Source: Anaerolineales bacterium (GTDB taxonomy: Bacteria; Chloroflexota; Anaerolineae; Anaerolineales; Villigracilaceae). From it: a DNA stretch of 5,475 nt. The notes beneath the pieces were generated by a model. The model saw nothing but the letters and a program-made list of their open reading frames with translations. It had not been told where the DNA came from and ran no database searches. This document shows, in pieces, positions 1-4,522 of this stretch. A program made the translations under genes and the position numbers. The stretch is taken from assembly GCA_016928525.1 (NCBI GenBank), contig JAFGKO010000093.1:1-5475 (forward strand), given 5' to 3'. How positions within the stretch are numbered: the stretch's first letter is position 1; every line of letters starts with the position of its first letter.

Positions 1-546
1 ATCCACCAGCACCATCCCAACGACTTCTTCCGGGTATTCCGCCGTAAAGGTGCGTACGTAGACCCCGCCGAATGAATGCCCGACTATCAGGTAGGGTGGC
101 CCTTCCCCGCCTTTCTCCAGCAGGGCATGCAGCATTTCTGCCACCCGTTGTGGAAGCATCGCTTCATGAACCGTATCGCTCCAACCATAGCCTGCCCGGT
201 CATAGGAGCAAACGCGCGTGAATTTTGCGACATCATCCTGGATCCGCACCCAAACCATGCTGGACGACTGCGCACCGGCCTCCAGCACCACCGTGGGGCT
301 GCCACTGCCCCGGCAGTCCAATCTCATCTGGATGCCGTCCACGTCCACCATCTGGTCCAAGGGCTTGTAGGCCTTCGCGTCCCTGGCGCTGGCAAGGGCC
401 TGATAGATCGCTCCGGCAGCCATCAAGACCAGCAACAGGGCCAATATCCCCAGGGCTGCGCGACCCAACCAGCGCAGGCATCCAGCACCCCTGCGCTTTT
501 TCCGCTCCTCGAGGGGCATCCCCGCCGATACATCGCCATCAGACAT
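1..546 (-). CDS. Membrane-anchored alpha/beta hydrolase, C-terminal part beyond the window
   Basis: This is a serial alpha/beta-hydrolase-fold enzyme of unknown substrate; 182 residues are visible. A basic stretch (KKRR near residues 16-19) precedes a hydrophobic helix at about 30-45 (LGILALLLVLMAAG). That pattern fits an N-terminal anchor or uncleaved signal, with the catalytic domain outside the membrane. The domain then shows the VVLEAG strand and oxyanion region (about 86-91), the family motif YDRAGYGWSD (115-124) and the nucleophile elbow GHSFGG with the predicted catalytic Ser158. The acid and histidine of the triad should lie past the left edge. The start is the ATG at 544-546, preceded by a strong Shine-Dalgarno GGAGGTG at 551-557. 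Family members are usually around 300 residues, so about 40 percent is missing because of the window, not because of mutation. Esterase, lipase and haloperoxidase-like activities are all possible. Confidence 0.88.
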   Translation of the reverse strand, partial: MSDGDVSAGMPLEERKKRRGAGCLRWLGRAALGILALLLVLMAAGAIYQALASARDAKAYKPLDQMVDVDGIQMRLDCRGSGSPTVVLEAGAQSSSMVWVRIQDDVAKFTRVCSYDRAGYGWSDTVHEAMLPQRVAEMLHALLEKGGEGPPYLIVGHSFGGVYVRTFTAEYPEEVVGMVLVD

Positions 547-592
547 CCCGCACCTCCTTTCCGTTCGGCCATCACTGCACGAACGCAACTAC

Positions 593-621
593 ACTATACA
601 ACAATCCCCTTGCCGAAACAA
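593..621 (-). promoter_or_regulatory. Candidate promoter of the alpha/beta hydrolase gene
   Basis: On the minus strand a -10-like TATAGT (593-598, 5 of 6 consensus bases) lies 17 bases from a weak -35-like TTGTTT (616-621, 3 of 6). Transcription would start near 586 and give a leader of about 40 bases before the ATG at 546. The leader contains a small inverted repeat, cgttcg (562-567) with cgaacg (580-585), around a 12-base loop. That repeat could be a hairpin or an operator; nothing shows which. The gap 547-656 otherwise holds no gene, and it shows no convincing terminator for the channel gene that ends at 657. Confidence 0.33.
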
Positions 622-656
622 GCCGGGCGGCAGGTCACGTATGCAGAACACAGGTG

Positions 657-1352
657 TCAGGATGCCCCCCTACCCTTATGACGCACGATCGTCATTCCAA
701 CCAACCGGGAGACCACCACAGCGATGTAGGCAATGCCGGCGAACTGCTCAAGCATCACCAGCACCCGTGCCGGCGGAGTGATCGCCAGGATATCGCCGAG
801 GCCGGTCGCCGAAAGGTTTGTGAAGCTCAGGGACAGGAACTCGAGGAAGGTCCGCGGTTGCCCGGGATAGGTACCACCGACGAAGCTGCCCGGGAACCAT
901 GTTTGGCAGACCAGATACGCAAAGGCGAATCCCCACGCGAGCAAAGTGAAGGTGGCGCCAGCAGCGAACAACTCGTCGATGGTCACCCGGTAATCCTCCA
1001 TCATATACGCCATCAGACTGCCAGCCGCGTAGAAATACAGCGCTGCCTCCAGCAGCGATGCCCATATCAACAGGGTCGGATTGATAAACAGCACAGACAG
1101 CAACGAAAGCACAAATGCCGGGGCCACAAGGACCCATGCGATCCACCGGGTCGTCGGACTGCGTTTGATGACCCAGACCACCAACGCCAGTACCAGGACT
1201 CCGAACGCACCGAGCAGAGCCCGCCCGCTGGGGTTTCGGTCAAACACGGCATACAGCACCAGGCTCATCAGTTGCGCGGCGAGAAGGAATGCGGATGGGT
1301 GGTGGCGCGCGAGAGCCCGCCATTGCACGAATAAAATGTTGTGGGTATTCAT
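657..1352 (-). CDS. Potassium-channel-like (Ion_trans_2 type) membrane protein
   Basis: This is a 231-residue integral membrane protein that resembles a monomer of a tetrameric cation channel. Hydrophobic segments lie at about 20-37, 44-62, 69-90, 93-115 and 127-149. They are followed by a re-entrant pore loop, about 170-188, and a last helix, about 191-218. The pore loop reads FTNLSATGLGDI. The TGLGD (183-187) matches the TxGxGD selectivity-filter pattern of K+ channels, with Leu where Tyr or Phe is usual. No regularly spaced arginines (a voltage-sensor S4) and no RCK/TrkA-N nucleotide-binding domain are seen; the protein ends shortly after the pore helix with RHKGRGAS. It starts at the ATG at 1350-1352 and has only a weak ribosome site. 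K+ selectivity is inferred from the filter. It is not obviously co-transcribed with its neighbours. Confidence 0.72.
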   Translation of the reverse strand: MNTHNILFVQWRALARHHPSAFLLAAQLMSLVLYAVFDRNPSGRALLGAFGVLVLALVVWVIKRSPTTRWIAWVLVAPAFVLSLLSVLFINPTLLIWASLLEAALYFYAAGSLMAYMMEDYRVTIDELFAAGATFTLLAWGFAFAYLVCQTWFPGSFVGGTYPGQPRTFLEFLSLSFTNLSATGLGDILAITPPARVLVMLEQFAGIAYIAVVVSRLVGMTIVRHKGRGAS

Positions 1353-1359
1353 ACCTGCA

Positions 1360-1388
1360 ATTGTATCCTTAGACCTAGATTGTGAGAA
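1360..1388 (-). promoter_or_regulatory. Candidate promoter of the channel gene, possibly leaderless
   Basis: The minus strand has TACAAT (1360-1365, 5 of 6 for a -10) and TTCTCA (1383-1388, 4 of 6 for a -35) separated by 17 bases. The -10 ends only seven bases before the ATG at 1352, so a transcript from here would begin at or beside the start codon. That agrees with the poor Shine-Dalgarno of the gene. The -35 half abuts the outer end of the palindromic element at 1389-1491. Confidence 0.33.
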
Positions 1389-1491
1389 TCAGTAGATCAC
1401 GAAATGGCTGGAAGAGGCCCGAAAATAGGGGAGCGGGCATACGCCCGCTCCCCTATTTTCGGGTATTCTCTCTCTTTTCGTGAAGTACTGA
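1389..1491. repeat. 103-bp concentric palindromic element with 16-bp terminal inverted repeats (MITE-like)
   Basis: The left end TCAGTAGATCACGAAA (1389-1404) and the reverse complement of the right end, TCAGTACTTCACGAAA (1476-1491), match at 14 of 16 positions. Inside them is a perfect 21-bp stem (1418-1438 with 1443-1463) around the loop ATAC. All arms share a centre at about 1440, so the whole block can fold as one long hairpin. The trinucleotide GAA flanks both ends (1386-1388 and 1492-1494) and could be a target-site duplication, but three bases may match by chance. No coding capacity is visible. It may be a miniature non-autonomous mobile element, or simply an elaborate terminator. Only one copy is present in the window. 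Confidence 0.55.
1418..1463. terminator. Strong bidirectional intrinsic terminator hairpin
   Basis: A perfect 21-bp inverted repeat (1418-1438 and 1443-1463) has a four-base loop. Its GC-rich 11-bp core (GGGGAGCGGGC and its complement) is followed by TATTTTC and preceded by GAAAATA. Read on either strand, this is a GC stem followed by a short U-rich tract. It lies about 105 bases past the stop of the flavodoxin gene and upstream of the channel gene's candidate promoter. It is therefore well placed to end transcription of the minus-strand flavodoxin operon. The U tract is short and itself pairs in the longer stem, so its efficiency is uncertain. Confidence 0.62.
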
Positions 1492-1567
1492 GAATAAGTA
1501 ACAGTGGCGAAGAAAGGTTCGTTTCATCCATGATTCACGTTGTTAGGGAGGGTCACCCTTATGCATG

Positions 1568-2074
1568 TTATACGGCCAGGCTTGGCTTCAAACCCGCGGC
1601 CCAGGCGCGGATCGACGGCCAGTCCCGCAGGTCGCTTGCCGGCACCTTACCGGCCAGGGCATTGATCGGGAAGCGTAGCTTCACCGGGTCGTACTTGCCG
1701 CCAAATATTTCAAGGGCGACAGGTGTGAACCAGGGAAACTTGACCAGCTCTTGATCGAGTTGAGCGCGCGAATCCCGCCACTCCTGCTCATCATAGGGAT
1801 CATGAGTTGGGCCGAGCGCGAAAACTGCCACTGGCCGTTCCGTGAGGACCTTACGGTGCCGCGACAGGAAACGGAGCGCGTCCCTGTGCCAACGGAACAT
1901 GAAGAGCGGCGCCCCCAATACGACCGCGCTGTACCCTGCGAGCGTATGCACTTCCCGCACAGGCCGAATATCGACTTCAAACCCACCCTCGCGCAGCGTT
2001 GCCGCGACCGCCTCGGCAACTTCCCGCGTCGAGCCGTAACGTGTTGCATATCCTACAAGAACCAATGGCGACAT
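1568..2074 (-). CDS. Flavodoxin-domain protein (HemG/Flavodoxin_5-like)
   Basis: This is a soluble 168-residue FMN-binding electron-transfer or quinone-reductase type protein. The first strand and phosphate-binding loop read VGYATRYGSTREVA (7-20), the classic T-x-Y-G-S-T flavodoxin signature. GAPLFMFRWHRDALRFL (54-70) matches the second FMN loop of the protoporphyrinogen-oxidase-like flavodoxins. FALGPTHD (85-92) and IFGGKYDP (123-130) are further landmarks, and the helix at DWPSIRAWAAGL closes the fold. The ATG at 2072-2074 is chosen because AAGGAG (2081-2086) lies six bases upstream. An in-frame GTG at 2101 and an ATG at 2080 are badly placed for that site. It sits 41 bases downstream of the membrane-protein gene on the same strand, which suggests co-transcription. 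The true partner and substrate are unknown, and HemG activity should not be assumed. Confidence 0.82.
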   Translation of the reverse strand: MSPLVLVGYATRYGSTREVAEAVAATLREGGFEVDIRPVREVHTLAGYSAVVLGAPLFMFRWHRDALRFLSRHRKVLTERPVAVFALGPTHDPYDEQEWRDSRAQLDQELVKFPWFTPVALEIFGGKYDPVKLRFPINALAGKVPASDLRDWPSIRAWAAGLKPSLAV

Positions 2075-2115
2075 GGCCATCTCCTTCCAAGCCGACTCCA
2101 CTCGAAAGCACCCGA

Positions 2116-2874
2116 TTATGACCCTTTGGAAAGTGTCTTCCTTTCAAGACGCCCCAACTGGTAGAGCCTCCGGCCAACCAGGACGTACCATATCACCAGG
2201 AACAGGGCGTTCGGAAGAACAACAAGAAGAGTGACAATTGCCGATGACGTCAGTGCTTGCCTGAGATAATCAGCCAGTGACAGAGCATGTGCCAGAATTC
2301 CCACCCAGGCAGTTGACCTGCTGAAGGAATTGCCCCGGAGCATGACCGATGAAACGAGCAGACCCGCAACGGACACCAGGAAGAGGCCCATGTTGAAACC
2401 ACCAACGGCGCGTTGGTTCGTATGGGCAAGCATTGCCTGCCCTGCCGCCAGGAACGTTGATCTCTGCGCGTCTGTCGTCGCAGCAGCGTACTGGTTGCTG
2501 AGCGAAAGCATGGAGAAGGGATTATTCGTTGCAAGGAAGATCCCAGTCCCCAGGAGGGCAAAGGTCATAGCGATTGCCATACGGTCTTCATTGGCTTTTC
2601 TGAGCAGGACGTAGAGGGCAAGAAATACAATAGCGAACATTACGTACATCGGGACCTCCAACCCCCAAAAGCCCAGAAGTCCAATGATCCTGTTACTTTG
2701 GAACAACATGAACCAGTCGCTTACCGTACCGGGTTGCGGATAGATAGCGAAAACAATGACCTCACTCAGGGTTAGTACTGCCACGAGCAAGGCGGCCGCA
2801 CCGCCAAGTTTGTAGAGACGCTTATAAGCGGGATCAGCGCTTTCGGGAGTAGTAACTTGAATCATCTTGTTCAT
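2116..2874 (-). CDS. Six-helix membrane protein, DUF4386-like
   Basis: This is a 252-residue polytopic membrane protein without a recognised enzymatic motif. Hydrophobic helices lie at about 22-45, 65-91, 98-117, 148-169, 178-194 and 201-224. A short charged N-terminus (YKRLYKLGG) and a basic C-terminal tail (GRRLYQLGRLERKTLSKGS) suggest that both ends are cytoplasmic. A soluble loop around 118-147 carries NNPFSMLSLSNQYAAATTDAQRSTFLAAGQAML. The layout and the final VIWYVLVGRRLYQLG resemble DUF4386-type proteins; this is recall of the family pattern, not a search result. The start is the ATG at 2872-2874 (MNKMIQV). An upstream in-frame TTG at 2908-2910 lacks a ribosome site. The nearest purine-rich site, AGGA, is 12 bases from the ATG, which is longer than usual. 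The gene is probably the first of an operon with the flavodoxin gene. Confidence 0.72.
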   Translation of the reverse strand: MNKMIQVTTPESADPAYKRLYKLGGAAALLVAVLTLSEVIVFAIYPQPGTVSDWFMLFQSNRIIGLLGFWGLEVPMYVMFAIVFLALYVLLRKANEDRMAIAMTFALLGTGIFLATNNPFSMLSLSNQYAAATTDAQRSTFLAAGQAMLAHTNQRAVGGFNMGLFLVSVAGLLVSSVMLRGNSFSRSTAWVGILAHALSLADYLRQALTSSAIVTLLVVLPNALFLVIWYVLVGRRLYQLGRLERKTLSKGS

Positions 2875-3059
2875 ACTATACAATTTTCCTGCCTCATCGT
2901 CATGTGTCAAATGTCATTTCAAAAAAAGCTTGGCATCTTTATTGATGGGCTAGTCATCCACTTGGGAATCAGATGTTCCGGCCTGCCGGTATTGCCGTAT
3001 AATAAATATGTCGATGTAGAAACCGGTTTTGGAAACCGATCGGATCAAGCGAGGATGCG
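2875..3059. promoter_or_regulatory. Divergent intergenic region between the minus- and plus-strand genes
   Basis: These 185 bases separate two divergently transcribed genes. Leftward, a perfect -35 hexamer TTGACA (minus strand, 2905-2910) is followed after 16 bases by GAAAAT (2883-2888, 4 of 6). That pair would begin transcription almost at the ATG at 2874. Rightward, a perfect TATAAT is found at 2998-3003. Near it are a 10-bp palindrome AAACCGGTTT (3020-3029) and a direct repeat GAAACCG (3019-3025 and 3032-3038), which could form a repressor site. No gene is visible in this gap. Confidence 0.4.
2998..3003 (+). promoter_or_regulatory. -10 hexamer TATAAT for the 73-residue protein gene
   Basis: This is a perfect TATAAT, 57 bases before the start codon at 3060. 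No good -35 hexamer is found 16-18 bases upstream (the candidates read gttccg or similar), so the promoter may depend on an activator. The palindrome and direct repeat at 3019-3038 lie just downstream of the expected start point, where a repressor could act. Confidence 0.35.
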
Positions 3060-3281
3060 ATGGCATACACATTGGATACAAAAGTGGGTGAAATTTTGAA
3101 AGACACCAAGGCGGTGGAAACTCTGGAGAAATCCGTTCCTGGCATCTCCAAGAATCCCATGCTTGGGCTGGCAAAGGGAATGACCCTGAAGGCTCTCCTG
3201 GACATGCCGCAAGCCAAGCAGGCCGGGATTACCGAAAAAATGGTGTTACAAGTCCTGGCAGAGATCAACGCGCGGAAGTAA
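3060..3281 (+). CDS. Small helical protein of 73 residues with KVGEIL/PGIS/AKGMTLK pattern
   Basis: This is a soluble, mostly helical protein of 73 residues with no signal peptide or membrane segment. It has the ordered motifs LDTKVGEILKD (5-15), LEKSVPGISKNPMLGLAKGMTLKALL (22-47) and a final helix ITEKMVLQVLAEINARK. A similar small domain (KVGE-L, PG-S-NP, A-GM-LK) is, from memory, often attached to glycoside hydrolases and esterases of anaerobic bacteria. Here it stands alone. The start is well supported: GAGG at 3051-3054 lies five bases before the ATG at 3060-3062. Its function is unknown; a protein-interaction role would be a guess. A weak hairpin follows it at 3319-3343. Confidence 0.7.
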   Translation: MAYTLDTKVGEILKDTKAVETLEKSVPGISKNPMLGLAKGMTLKALLDMPQAKQAGITEKMVLQVLAEINARK

Positions 3282-3421
3282 ACAGGTCCGTTCAAGCAAG
3301 AAATATCCCAAATCAAAAACTGGAAGGAACGCCTGCTTCCAGTGATATATCTGGTTTTCCATGCAGCCCGGCAGTGAGGCGCCGCGGGCGTAAGATTAAC
3401 CGTGCCACAAAAGCGCCCTGA
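3282..3421. other. Non-coding gap with two inverted repeats, possible terminator or transposon left end
   Basis: No gene is seen in these 140 bases. An 8-bp inverted repeat, ACTGGAAG (3319-3326) with CTTCCAGT (3336-3343), has a nine-base loop. It could be a weak terminator for the small protein gene, although no clean T-run follows. A second GC-rich inverted repeat, GCCCG (3366-3370) with CGGGC (3385-3389), lies about 30 bases before the transposase relic. Y1 transposases recognise hairpins at their element ends, so either repeat could be a remnant of the left end. That is speculative. Confidence 0.3.
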
Positions 3422-3568
3422 GTACCTACCCGGCTGTACTATCATATTTATAATCGCGGTGCGCAGCGGGTATCCATTTTCAAGGAACCCGATAATTACC
3501 AGTTTGCCCTTTGGAAGATGAAGAAGTATGTTGCCAAGTTCAAGTTGACGATCATCGTGTGCTATTAA
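3422..3568 (+). pseudogene. 5' relic of a REP-associated (Y1/IS200-like) transposase
   Basis: Forty-eight codons are open between a TGA at 3419-3421 and a TAA at 3566-3568. They encode VPTRLYYHIYNRGAQ, then SIFKEPDNYQFALWKMKKY, then VAKFKLTIIVCY. The YHIYNRG signature, the following IF-x(3)-DNY block and the helix KKYVAKF match, from knowledge of the family, the first 50 or so residues of RAYT/Y1_Tnp transposases. In intact members the strand ending -CY/-YC runs into C-L-(M/L)-P-N-H-x-H, the metal-binding HUH motif. Here it stops at that point. A shifted frame reads LLRN just after it, perhaps a degraded LLPN. The HUH motif and catalytic tyrosine are absent, and the first codon is GTA where a start would be expected. 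It is clearly a dead fragment. No Shine-Dalgarno is visible. Confidence 0.72.
3449..3454 (+). promoter_or_regulatory. Possible -10 hexamer TATAAT upstream of ant(6), inside the transposase relic
   Basis: A perfect TATAAT occurs 129 bases before the ant(6) start codon. The same six bases are the Tyr-Asn codons of the relic's YNRG motif, so the match may come from coding history and not from selection for promoter function. No convincing -35 lies 16-18 bases upstream. If used, it would give a leader of about 120 bases containing a hairpin with an 8-bp stem (3467-3475 with 3484-3491). Confidence 0.22.
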
Positions 3569-3573
3569 GGAAT

Positions 3574-3579
3574 AGGAGG
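3574..3579 (+). promoter_or_regulatory. Shine-Dalgarno AGGAGG of the ant(6) gene
   Basis: A full-consensus AGGAGG is followed by three bases (ACT) and then ATG at 3583. The spacing is short but the site is very strong. It fixes the start over the in-frame TTG at 3511. The site begins only five bases after the stop codon of the transposase relic. Confidence 0.7.
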
Positions 3580-3582
3580 ACT

Positions 3583-4452
3583 ATGCGAAGCGAACAAGAA
3601 ATGCTCGATTTGATCCTGGATACCGCCAGGAGCGATGAGCGCATCCGGGCGGTGATCATGAACGGTTCGCGCGCCAACCCCAATGCGCCGCGAGACATCT
3701 TCCAGGATTTCGACATCGTGTACGTGGTCACGGATGTCGCGCCCTTCAAGAACAACTACGAGTGGATCGAACGCTTTGGCGAGCTGATGATCTTGCAGGA
3801 GCCGGAAGATATGGGAGAGCAGCTTCCGAGGGACGATGGCTGGTTTTCTTATCTCATGCAGTTCAGCGACGGTAACCGGATCGACCTGGGCATTCTCCCG
3901 CTTACAAAGCTCGACAAGATCGTCGAAGATAGTTTAAGTCTGCTGCTGCTGGATAAGGACGGGATCATCGCACCGTTTGCCCCGGCGAACGAAAGCAAGT
4001 ACCTTCCCAAAACGCCAAGCGCCAAAGCCTTCTTCGATTGCTGCAATGAATTCTGGTGGGTCTGTCCCTATGTCGCCAAAGGTTTATGGAGGCAAGAAAT
4101 CATCTATGCCAAATTCATGTTCGACCAGGCCGTGCGCGAACAACTCATGAAAATGCTCGCCTGGTTGATCGGAGTACAGACCCAATTTTCGCGCAATCCG
4201 GGAAAGTTCGGCAAATATTTCGAAGGATACCTCGAACCGGAGTTGTGGGACATGCTGCAAAAAACATACGCAGACGCCAGCTACGAGCATACCTGGGAAG
4301 CGTTATTCACGATGTGCGATCTCTTCAGGATTGCGGCCCTGCGTGTGGCAGACCATTTCGGCTATCACTACCCCCACAAGGAAGACGGGAATGTCAGCGC
4401 TCACCTGCGGCGTGTGCGCGCATTGCCCAGGGACGCACAGGAGATTTATTAG
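3583..4452 (+). CDS. ant(6): Aminoglycoside 6-adenylyltransferase, ANT(6) family
   Basis: This is a 289-residue cytoplasmic nucleotidyltransferase. Characterised ANT(6) enzymes (AadE/AadK) use ATP to adenylylate the 6-position of streptomycin and inactivate it. The N-terminus MRSEQEMLDLILDTA and the nucleotidyltransferase signature GSRANPN-x-PRDIFQDFDIVY (28-47) are typical. The predicted metal-binding aspartates are D42 and D44, and the third is D101 in RIDLGILP (99-106). LLLDKDG (121-127), DCCNEFWW (152-159) and YVAKGLWRQEI (163-173) match the family's C-terminal helical domain. The length is the usual 280-300 residues and no active-site residue appears lost. The start rests on AGGAGG at 3574-3579. 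It is followed after 70 bases by an unrelated gene. Actual streptomycin resistance is inferred; distant chromosomal members may have weak or other activity. Confidence 0.9.
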   Translation: MRSEQEMLDLILDTARSDERIRAVIMNGSRANPNAPRDIFQDFDIVYVVTDVAPFKNNYEWIERFGELMILQEPEDMGEQLPRDDGWFSYLMQFSDGNRIDLGILPLTKLDKIVEDSLSLLLLDKDGIIAPFAPANESKYLPKTPSAKAFFDCCNEFWWVCPYVAKGLWRQEIIYAKFMFDQAVREQLMKMLAWLIGVQTQFSRNPGKFGKYFEGYLEPELWDMLQKTYADASYEHTWEALFTMCDLFRIAALRVADHFGYHYPHKEDGNVSAHLRRVRALPRDAQEIY

Positions 4453-4493
4453 ATCTCTAAAAATTTCCAAATTGGTGCGATAATAGTAGAGAT
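4453..4493 (+). promoter_or_regulatory. Candidate extended -10 promoter for the acyl-CoA synthetase gene
   Basis: TGCGATAAT (4476-4484) fits an extended -10 (TGn plus GATAAT, 5 of 6). There is no clear -35, which is acceptable for this promoter type. Transcription would start near 4491 and leave a leader of about 32 bases. The box lies inside an inverted repeat, ATCTCTA (4453-4459) with TAGAGAT (4487-4493), and beside the near-palindrome CCAAATTGG (4467-4475), so an operator is conceivable. No T-rich terminator for ant(6) is seen, so read-through is possible. Confidence 0.35.
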
Positions 4494-4522
4494 AGTCAAG
4501 ACAAGAAAAACTCTAACCATTT

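Noticed and set aside
225..1334. Long plus-strand open frame of 369 codons
   Set aside because: It is antisense to the alpha/beta hydrolase and the channel gene, is rich in Pro, His, Arg and Gln, and has no recognisable motif. The minus-strand frames carry GHSFGG and TGLGD motifs and ribosome sites.
1383..1500. Direct repeat tgagaatcagta / tgagaataagta (11 of 12) around the palindrome as a long target-site duplication
   Set aside because: The right copy overlaps the terminal inverted repeat, so it cannot be a clean duplication. Only the GAA flanks are compatible with the element ends.
1549..1559. Short palindrome AGGGTCACCCT just after the flavodoxin stop
   Set aside because: Too short and without a U-tract; the strong hairpin at 1418-1463 is the better terminator.
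1404..1754. Plus-strand frame of 116 codons across the palindrome
   Set aside because: It starts within the palindromic element and then runs antisense through the flavodoxin gene, with no motif.
2969..3445. Minus-strand frame of 158 codons
   Set aside because: It is antisense to the small protein gene and the transposase relic. The plus strand has a ribosome site and recognisable motifs.
3511..3582. Upstream extension of ant(6) to a TTG at 3511
   Set aside because: It adds 24 residues not found in ANT(6) enzymes, overlaps the transposase relic, and ignores the AGGAGG before 3583.
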